Shown: piece by piece, positions 1 through 6,305 of the stretch
Position numbering within the stretch: position 1 is the stretch's first letter
Layout of the letters: each line of letters starts with the position of its first letter
NCBI GenBank assembly: GCA_017631135.1
Contig: JAGBTW010000162.1
Coordinates: 1 to 23,622, forward strand
Direction of reading: 5' to 3'
DNA length: 23,622 nt
DNA from: Alistipes sp.
GTDB lineage: Bacteria > Bacteroidota > Bacteroidia > Bacteroidales > Rikenellaceae
The notes under the pieces: model-generated
What the model was told of the DNA's origin: nothing
Seen by the model: the letters and a program-made list of their open reading frames with translations, nothing else
Database searches by the model: none
Translations under genes and position numbers: made by a program

Positions 1-23
1 AACTAAATAGGAATATAAGAATA

Positions 24-608
24 CTATTTTTTTGATTCTTTTTTCGTTATATTTCCCGCTTTGTCATAATACCACACCTCCGATGCTTCTGATAAAACAT
101 GATCATCAACCGATTCATATTCTACCTTACACAAATATCCATTATCATCATAATAGCGAATCTCGGGATAATACGCAGTGTCCATTTCAGGGCCTCCTTC
201 ATCAAAATATATGATGATTTGCTTTGCTATTACGCCATTTGGATGGTATGTCCTACATTTACACCTTCCTATGAATTGCAGCTGGCCAATCTGCATATTA
301 CCATATTCGAAATCATAAAAATCACACATCAATACACCTCGGTTAAAGTTCGAAAAGGATACTGATTTGTCGTCATCATATTTACCTACATACGACAACT
401 GACCATAGTCATATATATAAAATACTCCATCCTTTTTACCATGATTATAGTAGCATATACTCTTACGCCCAGGAACATTGTCATTCTCAATCCATTGACC
501 GTGTTTGTTGCCCTGTTCGTCATATTGATTTAATATGCTTTGTCCGTAAATAGTTGTCGCCTGTAAGATACAAATAACAACAAAGAGTATTTTAATCAAA
601 TAATTCAT
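24..608 (-). CDS. Secreted MORN/YwqK-like repeat protein
   Basis: The product is 194 aa. I start it at the ATG at 608 because the protein then opens with a good signal peptide (MNYLIKILFVVICILQ, then a TTIYGQ cleavage region); the frame stays open to 683 but that extension has no signal character. The mature part is a run of short Tyr/Gly-rich strands: GNKHGQW, NHGKKDGVFYIYDYG, HPNGVIAKQIIIY, EIRYYDDNGYLCKVEY and EVWYYDKAGNITKKE. This is the pattern of MORN-variant repeats in YwqK-type proteins (COG2849), which in some bacteria are the protective partner of a secreted toxin. A CATCTTTG at 630-623 on the minus strand is one base off the TAnnTTTG -7 box and would give a leader of about 10 nt. 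The gene is AT-rich compared with the rest of the window and lies directly downstream of an RHS remnant, so it may be a surviving immunity or orphan gene of an RHS toxin locus. That role is inference; the coding call is firm. Confidence 0.75.
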   Translation of the reverse strand: MNYLIKILFVVICILQATTIYGQSILNQYDEQGNKHGQWIENDNVPGRKSICYYNHGKKDGVFYIYDYGQLSYVGKYDDDKSVSFSNFNRGVLMCDFYDFEYGNMQIGQLQFIGRCKCRTYHPNGVIAKQIIIYFDEGGPEMDTAYYPEIRYYDDNGYLCKVEYESVDDHVLSEASEVWYYDKAGNITKKESKK

Positions 609-682
609 ATAGAAAATAGTTGCAAAGATGTCGTAAAGAACACAAAAGAGTAAAGCTGCACAAGTGTAGCCGACTTCCAACA

Positions 683-781
683 CTTTGTGCCATCAGCGAA
701 ATAACTATATTTTACTGATGTGCCGTTCGCTGCAGTAATTTGCTTTGGCAAGTTACAAAGATTATACGATATTTGCAAGCC
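683..781 (-). pseudogene. RHS-repeat gene fragment
   Basis: Read on the minus strand, this stretch encodes about 33 residues (GLQISYNLCNLPKQITAANG, then TSVKYSYFADGTK) that match the core RHS/YD repeat of Bacteroidota: I-x-Y-N-x-x-N-L-P, then a Gly turn, then Y-x-Y-x-A-D-G-x-K. No start signal and no further RHS repeat is visible on either side. Homology stops near 781, where the palindrome array begins, and near 683, just before the secreted MORN-like gene. It is best read as a scrap of a large RHS-type gene left after deletion. A fixed small gene is possible but less likely. Confidence 0.6.
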
Positions 782-810
782 TGCCTCCACGTTCGTCGTG
801 CACAAACTCA

Positions 811-1309
811 CGGGTTACAAAAATGTAACCCGCAAATACATAGCACATCAACACAACAATCATTTCACACCCTGCTTGCGGATTACAAAAATGTAACCCA
901 CAAAAACAGATGCATCCACCAATAAAAAAGACGCTTCTTTTTATCTTACAGGTTACAAAAAAATAACCCATAAACACAGAAGACATCCATCCTTAAGCCA
1001 AAACTCTCCTCCCTGCTTGCGGGTTACAAAAATGTAACCCACAGACACAAAGTATTTGAGCACCTCTCCCCACATCTCATTGCGGGTTACAAAAATGTAA
1101 CCCATGTACAATGAGTGCTCCTACTCACCATAGACACTCTCACCACAACCACTTTGGTGGTTACAAAATGTAACCCACGAACACAGAAGACATCCATCCT
1201 CACACCCAAGCTACCCCTCTGCTTGCGGGTTACAAAAATGTAACCCACAGACACAAAGTGTTTCAACGTTCCTTTCCATATCTCCTTGCGGGTTACAAAA
1301 ATGTAACCC
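811..1309. repeat. Array of eight spaced 20-bp palindromes
   Basis: The unit GGGTTACAAAAATGTAACCC has perfect 8-bp arms (GGGTTACA/TGTAACCC) around AAAA. Copies lie at 812-831, 880-899, 950-969, 1021-1040, 1084-1103, 1158-1176, 1227-1246 and 1290-1309. Copies 1, 4, 5, 7 and 8 are perfect; copy 1 extends to 9-bp arms. Copy 2 has one change, copy 3 several, and copy 6 lacks one loop A. Start-to-start distances are 68, 70, 71, 63, 74, 69 and 63 bp. Flanks are partly shared, with CTTGC before and CCAYAAACACA-like sequence after. A larger unit repeats as well: about 969-1103 recurs at 1177-1309, offset 206-207 bp, including the shared AACACAGAAGACATCCATCC. No gene is supported in this interval; minus-strand open frames reading GYIFVTR arise from the repeat itself. 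Confidence 0.9.
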
Positions 1310-1372
1310 ATAAACGAAGAAAGTATTGCTTTTTAGAAAAATATGTACTAACTTGCAGAAAAATTCTCTACT

Positions 1373-1588
1373 ATGGAAAATCACACAAAATACGACAACG
1401 TAATCGCTTCACTATTTGAGCGTTTCCCCGAACTTAATGTACAGCAAATAGCAAAGGGCATGTCCATAAATCCTGCACTTATGAGGCAGTATGTAGGTGG
1501 CAAGAAGCACCCATCGTTCGAGCGCCTCATGGACATAGAGGACTACTTACATAAGCTCGGCGAGGAACTTCAAAAAGTACACTTTTAG
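1373..1588 (+). CDS. Small helix-turn-helix protein
   Basis: This 71-aa protein begins MENHTKYDNVIASLFERFPE. Residues about 21-67 look like an XRE/HicB-type helix-turn-helix: an L-N-V-Q-Q-I-A helix, a turn at KGMSINPA, a recognition-like helix LMRQYVGGKKHPS, then F-E-R-L-M-D-I-E-D-Y-L-H-K-L-G-E-E-L. This resembles the C-terminal DNA-binding half of HicB-like antitoxins and small Bacteroidota regulators, but no HicA-like toxin is adjacent and the HicB-fold N-terminal half is missing. TAACTTGC at 1349-1356 with TTG at 1326-1328 is a weak -7/-33 pair. It sits 63 bp after the last palindrome of the array, so the array may be its operator region or its target; this is inference. It could also be the remains of a longer antitoxin. 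Confidence 0.7.
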   Translation: MENHTKYDNVIASLFERFPELNVQQIAKGMSINPALMRQYVGGKKHPSFERLMDIEDYLHKLGEELQKVHF

Positions 1589-1832
1589 AGGCTCACACCG
1601 CATCAATCAAAACACAAACAAACTGCCACAATAGCGACTAAAAATATATTACTACTCATTGTTGGCATAGTATCCGTCAGGTAGTGCGGTCACAACCACC
1701 CTCGCTATGCTGACTATTTCTCCCCACTCTACCCTCAACTACTGCAACTACTCGATCTACGCTAATTGCACGCTCGCAAGTTTGCAACACACATATATTT
1801 ATGTGCGGAGGCGGTATATTAGATTTTTTTTG

Positions 1833-1840
1833 TATCTTTG
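1833..1840 (+). promoter_or_regulatory. Putative -7 box for obg
   Basis: TATCTTTG matches the Bacteroidota -7 consensus TAnnTTTG, 24 bp before the obg ATG. No TTTG lies 19-20 bp upstream, so the -33 element is weak or absent. The 1589-1832 interval before it holds no gene I can support, only a short hairpin CACATA-TATT-TATGTG at 1790-1805. Confidence 0.5.
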
Positions 1841-1863
1841 CCGCGTATTAAAAATTAGATGAT

Positions 1864-2880
1864 ATGGCAGGAAGCAACTTTGTTGATTACGTTAAGATAT
1901 TTGCACGCTCGGGTCACGGTGGTGCTGGCTCGTGCCACTTCCGTCGCGAGAAGTTCGTAGCCTTCGGTGGTCCCGATGGTGGTGACGGCGGTAAGGGCGG
2001 CAGCATCATACTTCAGGGTGACAGCCAATATTGGACACTCATTCACCTCAAATACAAGCGCCACCAGTTTGCTGAAGATGGCGAGAACGGTCATGGCGCA
2101 CGCTCTACGGGTGCTGATGCCAAGGACATCATCATCCCCGTACCCCTCGGCACCGTTGCCAAGCGCGTATACACCGACGAGGAGACTGGCGAGACATACA
2201 CCGAGAATGTGGGCGAGGTTACCGAGCATGGCGAGCAGCTCGTATTGCTCAAGGGTGGTCGCGGTGGCTTGGGCAACTGGCACTTCCGCACCGCAACAAA
2301 CCAGACGCCCCGCTATGCGCAGCCTGGTGAGGAGGGCGAGGAGGGTGCATTCATCCTCGAGCTTAAGGTCTTGGCAGATGTGGGTCTTGTGGGCTTCCCC
2401 AATGCGGGTAAGTCGACACTACTTTCGGTTGTCTCGGCTGCAAAGCCCAAGATTGCGAACTACGCCTTCACGACGCTCGAGCCTAACCTCGGCATCGTAT
2501 CGGTGCGTGACGACCACTCATTCGTCATGGCCGACATCCCCGGCATCATCGAGGGTGCACACGAGGGTCGCGGTCTTGGAACACGCTTCTTGCGTCACAT
2601 CGAGCGTAACTCGGTGTTGCTCTTCATGATACCCGCCGACAGCGACGACATAGCTGCCGACTACGACATCTTGTTGGGCGAGCTCACGCAGTACAACCCC
2701 GAGCTCTTGGACAAGGAGCGCTTCTTGGCTATCACCAAGTGCGACATGCTCGATGACGAGCTTATCGAGCAGATGAAGTCTCACCTTCCCGAGGGCATCG
2801 AGTCAATCTTCATCTCTTCGGTTGCGAACATGAACATCACGCAGCTCAAGGATATGCTTTGGCGAGCACTCACCAAGTAG
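1864..2880 (+). CDS. obg: GTPase Obg/CgtA
   Basis: Obg is an essential, ribosome-associated GTPase that acts in 50S subunit maturation and stress control. The 338-aa product has the Gly-rich N-terminal Obg fold (residues 1-170, with [12 protein letters not shown] at 35-46 and GGRGGLGN at 131-138) followed by the G domain: Walker [10 protein letters not shown] at 177-185, switch region [14 protein letters not shown] at 224-227, TKCD as the G4 motif at 291-294 and a G5-like SSVAN near 318. It ends right after the G domain, so the C-terminal OCT domain of longer Obg proteins is absent. The start at 1864 gives the canonical [12 protein letters not shown] opening. It runs in the same direction as the lipoprotein gene 35 bp downstream with no terminator between them. 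Confidence 0.97.
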   Translation: MAGSNFVDYVKIFARSGHGGAGSCHFRREKFVAFGGPDGGDGGKGGSIILQGDSQYWTLIHLKYKRHQFAEDGENGHGARSTGADAKDIIIPVPLGTVAKRVYTDEETGETYTENVGEVTEHGEQLVLLKGGRGGLGNWHFRTATNQTPRYAQPGEEGEEGAFILELKVLADVGLVGFPNAGKSTLLSVVSAAKPKIANYAFTTLEPNLGIVSVRDDHSFVMADIPGIIEGAHEGRGLGTRFLRHIERNSVLLFMIPADSDDIAADYDILLGELTQYNPELLDKERFLAITKCDMLDDELIEQMKSHLPEGIESIFISSVANMNITQLKDMLWRALTK

Positions 2881-2915
2881 TCAAACAAGAGGAATATTAA
2901 AAAAACAGGATAAAC

Positions 2916-4121
2916 ATGAAGAAGATTTTTTCATTTTTGCTCCTCGCATCGCTCGTCATGGTGGCGTGCGAGAGTGAGCCTACACAGAACAACAAGCCCA
3001 CCATCGCCATCACATCTAGCGATGTCGTTACTCTTGGTGCCGAGGGTGGCGAGGTAGAGATTCTCTTTACAACAACCGATGGCAACTATACCAATGTCAA
3101 GGTTAGCGAGAACGCCGCGTGGATAAGCACCGAAGTTACTGATTCAAAGGTTGTTGTTGAGGCAAAGGCAAACGACAGCGCCGACGCACGCGAGGCTGTC
3201 ATCACCCTCAAATACTACAACTCTTCGGCAAGCGTAACCGTAAAGCAGGAGGGCAGCAGCTACGACGTTGTCTTCACGGCTAACCGCTTCGAGGGCATCT
3301 ACTTCGGCACGGACTTCTCTGCCGTTCCTAACTACTACATCATCCTTTCGGATATTGGCGCGGCATCGGATGGCTCACCCAAGGCCAATGGCACATACTA
3401 CTTCTTCGATATGTACAGCAAGGTTAAGGGCGACGAGAACGCCCCCATCCTCCCCGCGGGTACATATCACTTTGACGCAACAAACAGCTACGCCGACCTC
3501 ACCTTCACCAACGAATCGAGCTGGTACGCCGTGATGGACGAGGCTGGCAAGTATGCCAAGAGCGCAGAGATTAAGGATGCTACAATCAACGTGAGCAACA
3601 ATAAGTTTGAGGCTGTCATCGAGTTTACAAATGGCGAGCGTCACTTCGTTAAGTTCGAGGGTAAGCTCTTGGTGGCTATCAACTATATCCTCTCTACCTT
3701 CACCGAGGATGTGGAGTTCAACGTTGAGGGTGCAAGCGTTAACGCAACATGCCATGGCGACTCTTACGAGTTTGGTCAGCAGACATGGTTCATCGAGATG
3801 GTCAAGGGCAACGACTACTTCTCTTTCGAGCTTCTCTCACCCTCAAACAGCTCATTCGACGGCATCTACCAGGCTCTTCCCGCTGGCAACGTCGTGGACT
3901 ACAGCAACAAGTTTATCCCTGGTCTCTTGGGCGAGGGCTTGATTGGCACATGGTACGCGAAGCTCACAAACAACACCATCAAGGGTGACGTCATGGCGCC
4001 CATGGTCGAGGGCATGATTCAGGTTATTACCGATGGAGACGCTGTAACTGTTAACTTAAGCTGCAAGGATGACGCTGGCAACAACATCACAGGTAGTGTC
4101 GCTGGTAACATCGCCAAATAA
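2916..4121 (+). CDS. BACON surface lipoprotein P1
   Basis: This 401-aa product has a type II signal peptide with lipobox VMVAC (Cys18) followed by ESE, which fits export to the outer membrane. Residues 28-113 are a BACON domain: GAEGGEVEI, A-A-W-I at 67-70, A-R-E-A-V-I-T near 91-97 and V-T-V-K-Q-E-G at 107-113. BACON is an Ig-like domain common in secreted Bacteroidota proteins. Two further beta-rich modules follow. Module A, 117-254, has IYFGTDFS, NYYIILSDIG, NGTYYFFDMY and PAGTYHFD, ending VKFEGK. Module B, 258-401, has CHGDSYEFGQQTWFIEM, AGN, GTWY, MAPMVEG and DDAGNNITGS. I recognise no known family for A or B. The gene starts 35 bp after obg with no clear promoter, so it may be read through from obg. 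A hairpin at 4149-4188 ends the unit. Confidence 0.92.
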   Translation: MKKIFSFLLLASLVMVACESEPTQNNKPTIAITSSDVVTLGAEGGEVEILFTTTDGNYTNVKVSENAAWISTEVTDSKVVVEAKANDSADAREAVITLKYYNSSASVTVKQEGSSYDVVFTANRFEGIYFGTDFSAVPNYYIILSDIGAASDGSPKANGTYYFFDMYSKVKGDENAPILPAGTYHFDATNSYADLTFTNESSWYAVMDEAGKYAKSAEIKDATINVSNNKFEAVIEFTNGERHFVKFEGKLLVAINYILSTFTEDVEFNVEGASVNATCHGDSYEFGQQTWFIEMVKGNDYFSFELLSPSNSSFDGIYQALPAGNVVDYSNKFIPGLLGEGLIGTWYAKLTNNTIKGDVMAPMVEGMIQVITDGDAVTVNLSCKDDAGNNITGSVAGNIAK

Positions 4122-4148
4122 TTAGACACGGAGCATTAAAAGAGCATC

Positions 4149-4188
4149 AAACGCGCGTACTATTAATAAAAAAATAGTGCGCGCGTTT
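4149..4188 (+). terminator. Terminator-like hairpin after P1
   Basis: AAACGCGCGTACTATT (4149-4164) pairs with AATAGTGCGCGCGTTT (4173-4188) as a 16-bp stem with one G-U pair and an 8-nt A-rich loop. The T-tract after it is short. Its right arm overlaps the -33 TTTG of the next promoter. Confidence 0.7.
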
Positions 4189-4216
4189 GTCGTTTAGAAA
4201 AAATATTATACTTTTG
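4186..4216 (+). promoter_or_regulatory. Bacteroidota promoter for P2
   Basis: TTTG at 4186-4189, a 19-bp spacer, then TACTTTTG at 4209-4216 match the TTTG/TAnnTTTG consensus exactly. The predicted leader is about 50 nt to the ATG at 4275. Confidence 0.75.
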
Positions 4217-4274
4217 TATCATCTAAAATAGTTTTAATAGGAAAGAATCACTAAACAATCTAAAATAAAGTATT

Positions 4275-6005
4275 ATGAAACTAAAGAATTTGTTCTATTT
4301 GTTGCTTGCTTTGCCTTTGGCATTTGCTGCATGTGAGGAGCCCGCACCCGTAGATAAGCCTACGCCCGAAGCTCCCAAGTTCACACTCACATCTGACGCT
4401 ACCATGGAGTTCGAGGCTGCAGGTGGTGAGGGTACTATCACTTTCGTATACGACTTCACCGATGTTCAGGAGGCTATGGTGGACATCGAGTGCGCAGCAG
4501 AGTGGGTCGAGGTAGCTGACAAGGTACAGGCTTACGCTGCATCGTTCACTTTCACTGTTGCTGCTAACGACAGCGAGGAGGCTCGCGAGGCAGTTGTTAA
4601 GGCTACCATCGGCGATCTCTACTTCGAGGTTACTGTTAAACAGGCTGGCGAGGAGGTCCAGGAGACTCCCAAGACTCCCGTATTTGAGCTCGTTTCAGCC
4701 GAGACAATGGAGTTTGGTCAGGACCAGGCTTTGGGCACTATCGAGTTCAAGCTCGAGAACCCTGTTGAGGGCGTAGAGGTTGTTGCAAAGGCTAACGCTG
4801 CATGGGTATCTAACGTAACTGTTAAGGAGAACACTATCGAGTTCACTGTTAACGCTAACACAGGCGCTGCTCGCGAGGCAAAGATCACTGCTACATACGG
4901 CATGTTGGAGTTCAAGGTTACTGTAAAGCAGGCTGAGTATGTTGCTCCCGCTCCCGTTCTTGAGATCACATCTACACTTGAGGCATTTGCTGCTGAGGGT
5001 GGCGAGGGCGTACTTGCTTACGTTTTGGAGAATGCTGTTGAGGGCGTAGAGCTTCAGGCTACTGCAGATGTAGAGTGGATTACTATCACCTCAGCTGCTG
5101 ATGGCGTTGTAGCATTCACTGTTGCTAAGAACGAGACAAGCTCACAGCGTGGTGGTAACATCACTTTGACTTACGGCGAGGTCTCTGCGACTGCAAAGGT
5201 TGAGCAGCTCTTCGAGGGTTACGATCCTAACATCAACTACTCAACATTCACAGTTATTGAGTCTTGGGCAGAGCTTAAGCAGGAGGGTAAGCAGTGGAAC
5301 ATTACCTTCGTTGAGAAGGTTGAGCTTATGGGCGAGTGCCAGACAGTTATTAGCTTCTACATGGATGAGGCAAACGCTCAGCGTGTTGTTGACGGCACAT
5401 ACTCAGTAGCTAATGGCGGTATCCTTGTTAACTCTGCAGCACAGAATGGCTTCTCTTCATATCGTAGCAATAGCTCAGACGCGACAGATATCACAGATGC
5501 GACATTCGATGTAACAGTTGACACTGAGAACAAAGTTATTACTGTTAATGGTACATTCCAGGCTGCAAACAACATCATTACATTGAACTATACTGGCGAG
5601 ATTCGCGGTATGGATCTCTCTGATGGTTCAATCTCTACTGATCTTTGGACTGAGTGGTCTTCAGTTAAGAAGAACTGGCAGGACGCATCAGAGTTGCTCT
5701 TCACTGCAGTATCTACAGACGGTTCATTGAGCATCTGCTTCGATATTCTCCATGCGAAGGGTGCTGACAAGGTTTGTCCCGAGGGTACATTCAACGTAGC
5801 GCCATATTTGTGGGAGGGTGATGTTTTGGCAGACTCTTCATACCTCACCTACAACACTATCAAGACAAGCTTCAAGTCTGGTTATATCACAGTTGAGCAT
5901 ATCTCAGGCGGTTATAAGTTTACATTCGATATCACCGATACTGCTGACCGCAACTTCAAGGGTATCATCGAGGGTCCTATTGAGGGCGGTGTTAACCCAC
6001 AGTAA
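4275..6005 (+). CDS. Triple-BACON surface lipoprotein P2
   Basis: This 576-aa lipoprotein has leader MKLKNLFYLLLALPLAFAAC (Cys20) followed by EEPAP. Three BACON domains stand in tandem at about 36-125, 136-221 and 228-313. Each has the T-M-E-F or E-A-F strand, an E-G-G-E-G-like turn (the second copy has QDQALG instead), A-E-W/A-A-W/V-E-W, an R-E-A or R-G-G turn and a closing V-x-V-x-Q. The rest holds two modules of the unrecognised beta type: 316-453 (DGTYSV turn, closing ITLNYTGEI) and 454-576 (PEGTFNV turn, closing FKGIIEGPI). The first BACON is a close relative of the single BACON in P10 on the other strand. Codon use is strongly skewed to GCT, GTT, GAG and AAC, which by eye suggests high expression. 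It has its own promoter and terminator, so it is probably monocistronic. Ligand unknown. Confidence 0.92.
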   Translation: MKLKNLFYLLLALPLAFAACEEPAPVDKPTPEAPKFTLTSDATMEFEAAGGEGTITFVYDFTDVQEAMVDIECAAEWVEVADKVQAYAASFTFTVAANDSEEAREAVVKATIGDLYFEVTVKQAGEEVQETPKTPVFELVSAETMEFGQDQALGTIEFKLENPVEGVEVVAKANAAWVSNVTVKENTIEFTVNANTGAAREAKITATYGMLEFKVTVKQAEYVAPAPVLEITSTLEAFAAEGGEGVLAYVLENAVEGVELQATADVEWITITSAADGVVAFTVAKNETSSQRGGNITLTYGEVSATAKVEQLFEGYDPNINYSTFTVIESWAELKQEGKQWNITFVEKVELMGECQTVISFYMDEANAQRVVDGTYSVANGGILVNSAAQNGFSSYRSNSSDATDITDATFDVTVDTENKVITVNGTFQAANNIITLNYTGEIRGMDLSDGSISTDLWTEWSSVKKNWQDASELLFTAVSTDGSLSICFDILHAKGADKVCPEGTFNVAPYLWEGDVLADSSYLTYNTIKTSFKSGYITVEHISGGYKFTFDITDTADRNFKGIIEGPIEGGVNPQ

Positions 6006-6027
6006 TCAATATAAACATGTGATTATT

Positions 6028-6056
6028 AAGGCTTTCCTTTGGGAGAGCCTTTTTTT
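6028..6056 (+). terminator. Rho-independent terminator after P2
   Basis: AAGGCTTTCC (6028-6037), loop TTTG, and GGAGAGCCTT (6042-6051) form a 10-bp stem with one G-U pair, followed by TTTTT. It lies 23 bp after the P2 stop. Confidence 0.85.
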
Positions 6057-6090
6057 ATGTGTAAAGAGTAACAGCGTTGTCGCGGACATA

Positions 6091-6207
6091 GGGTTCTATG
6101 GGTTCTATGAGTTCTATGGGGGAGGGACTTAAGCTCTGCGCACAGCCGCCCCGACTCACCCCACCGAACCCACCAAACTCATCGAACCCACCGAACCCAC
6201 CGAATCA
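6091..6207. repeat. 9-bp minisatellite in inverted arrangement
   Basis: The left block is three units of GGTTCTATG (6092-6100, 6101-6109, 6110-6118, the last beginning with A). The right block is five units related to ACCGAACCC (6163-6171, 6172-6180, 6181-6189, 6190-6198, 6199-6207). The reverse complement of the right block reads GGGTTCGATGAGTTTGGTGG, which aligns to the left block with few mismatches, so the two blocks can form a long imperfect hairpin. The gene-free stretch 6006-6305 holds this element, the P2 terminator and the P3 promoter. Confidence 0.75.
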
Positions 6208-6223
6208 ACTACCCACTCCCAAA

Positions 6224-6239
6224 TTTGCAAATTTGCAAA
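6224..6239. promoter_or_regulatory. 16-bp palindrome, candidate operator
   Basis: TTTGCAAATTTGCAAA is a perfect 16-bp palindrome whose first four bases are the -33 TTTG of the P3 promoter and whose remainder fills most of the spacer. That position suits a repressor or activator site. No cognate regulator is identified. Confidence 0.45.
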
Positions 6240-6255
6240 ATTCATCATATATTTG
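6224..6255 (+). promoter_or_regulatory. Bacteroidota promoter for P3
   Basis: TTTG at 6224-6227, a 20-bp spacer and TATATTTG at 6248-6255 fit the consensus. The ATG at 6306 is about 50 bp downstream. Confidence 0.7.
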
Positions 6256-6305
6256 TAGTCTGTTAGGTTGACAATCAATAACAAACATACTAAAACCACT
6301 AAACT

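Noticed and set aside
609..683. N-terminal extension of the MORN/YwqK-like protein
   Set aside because: The open frame continues to 683 but the ATG at 608 starts a clean signal peptide and the upstream part runs into the RHS remnant.
811..1309. Possible CRISPR array
   Set aside because: The 20-bp palindromic units are degenerate in three of eight copies, the 43-54 bp spacers are themselves duplicated at a 206-bp offset, and no cas gene is in the window.
762..1311. Minus-strand open frames with repeated GYIFVTR/GLHFCNP segments
   Set aside because: They are translations of the palindromic repeat in shifting frames, with no start context, no conserved length and no domain.
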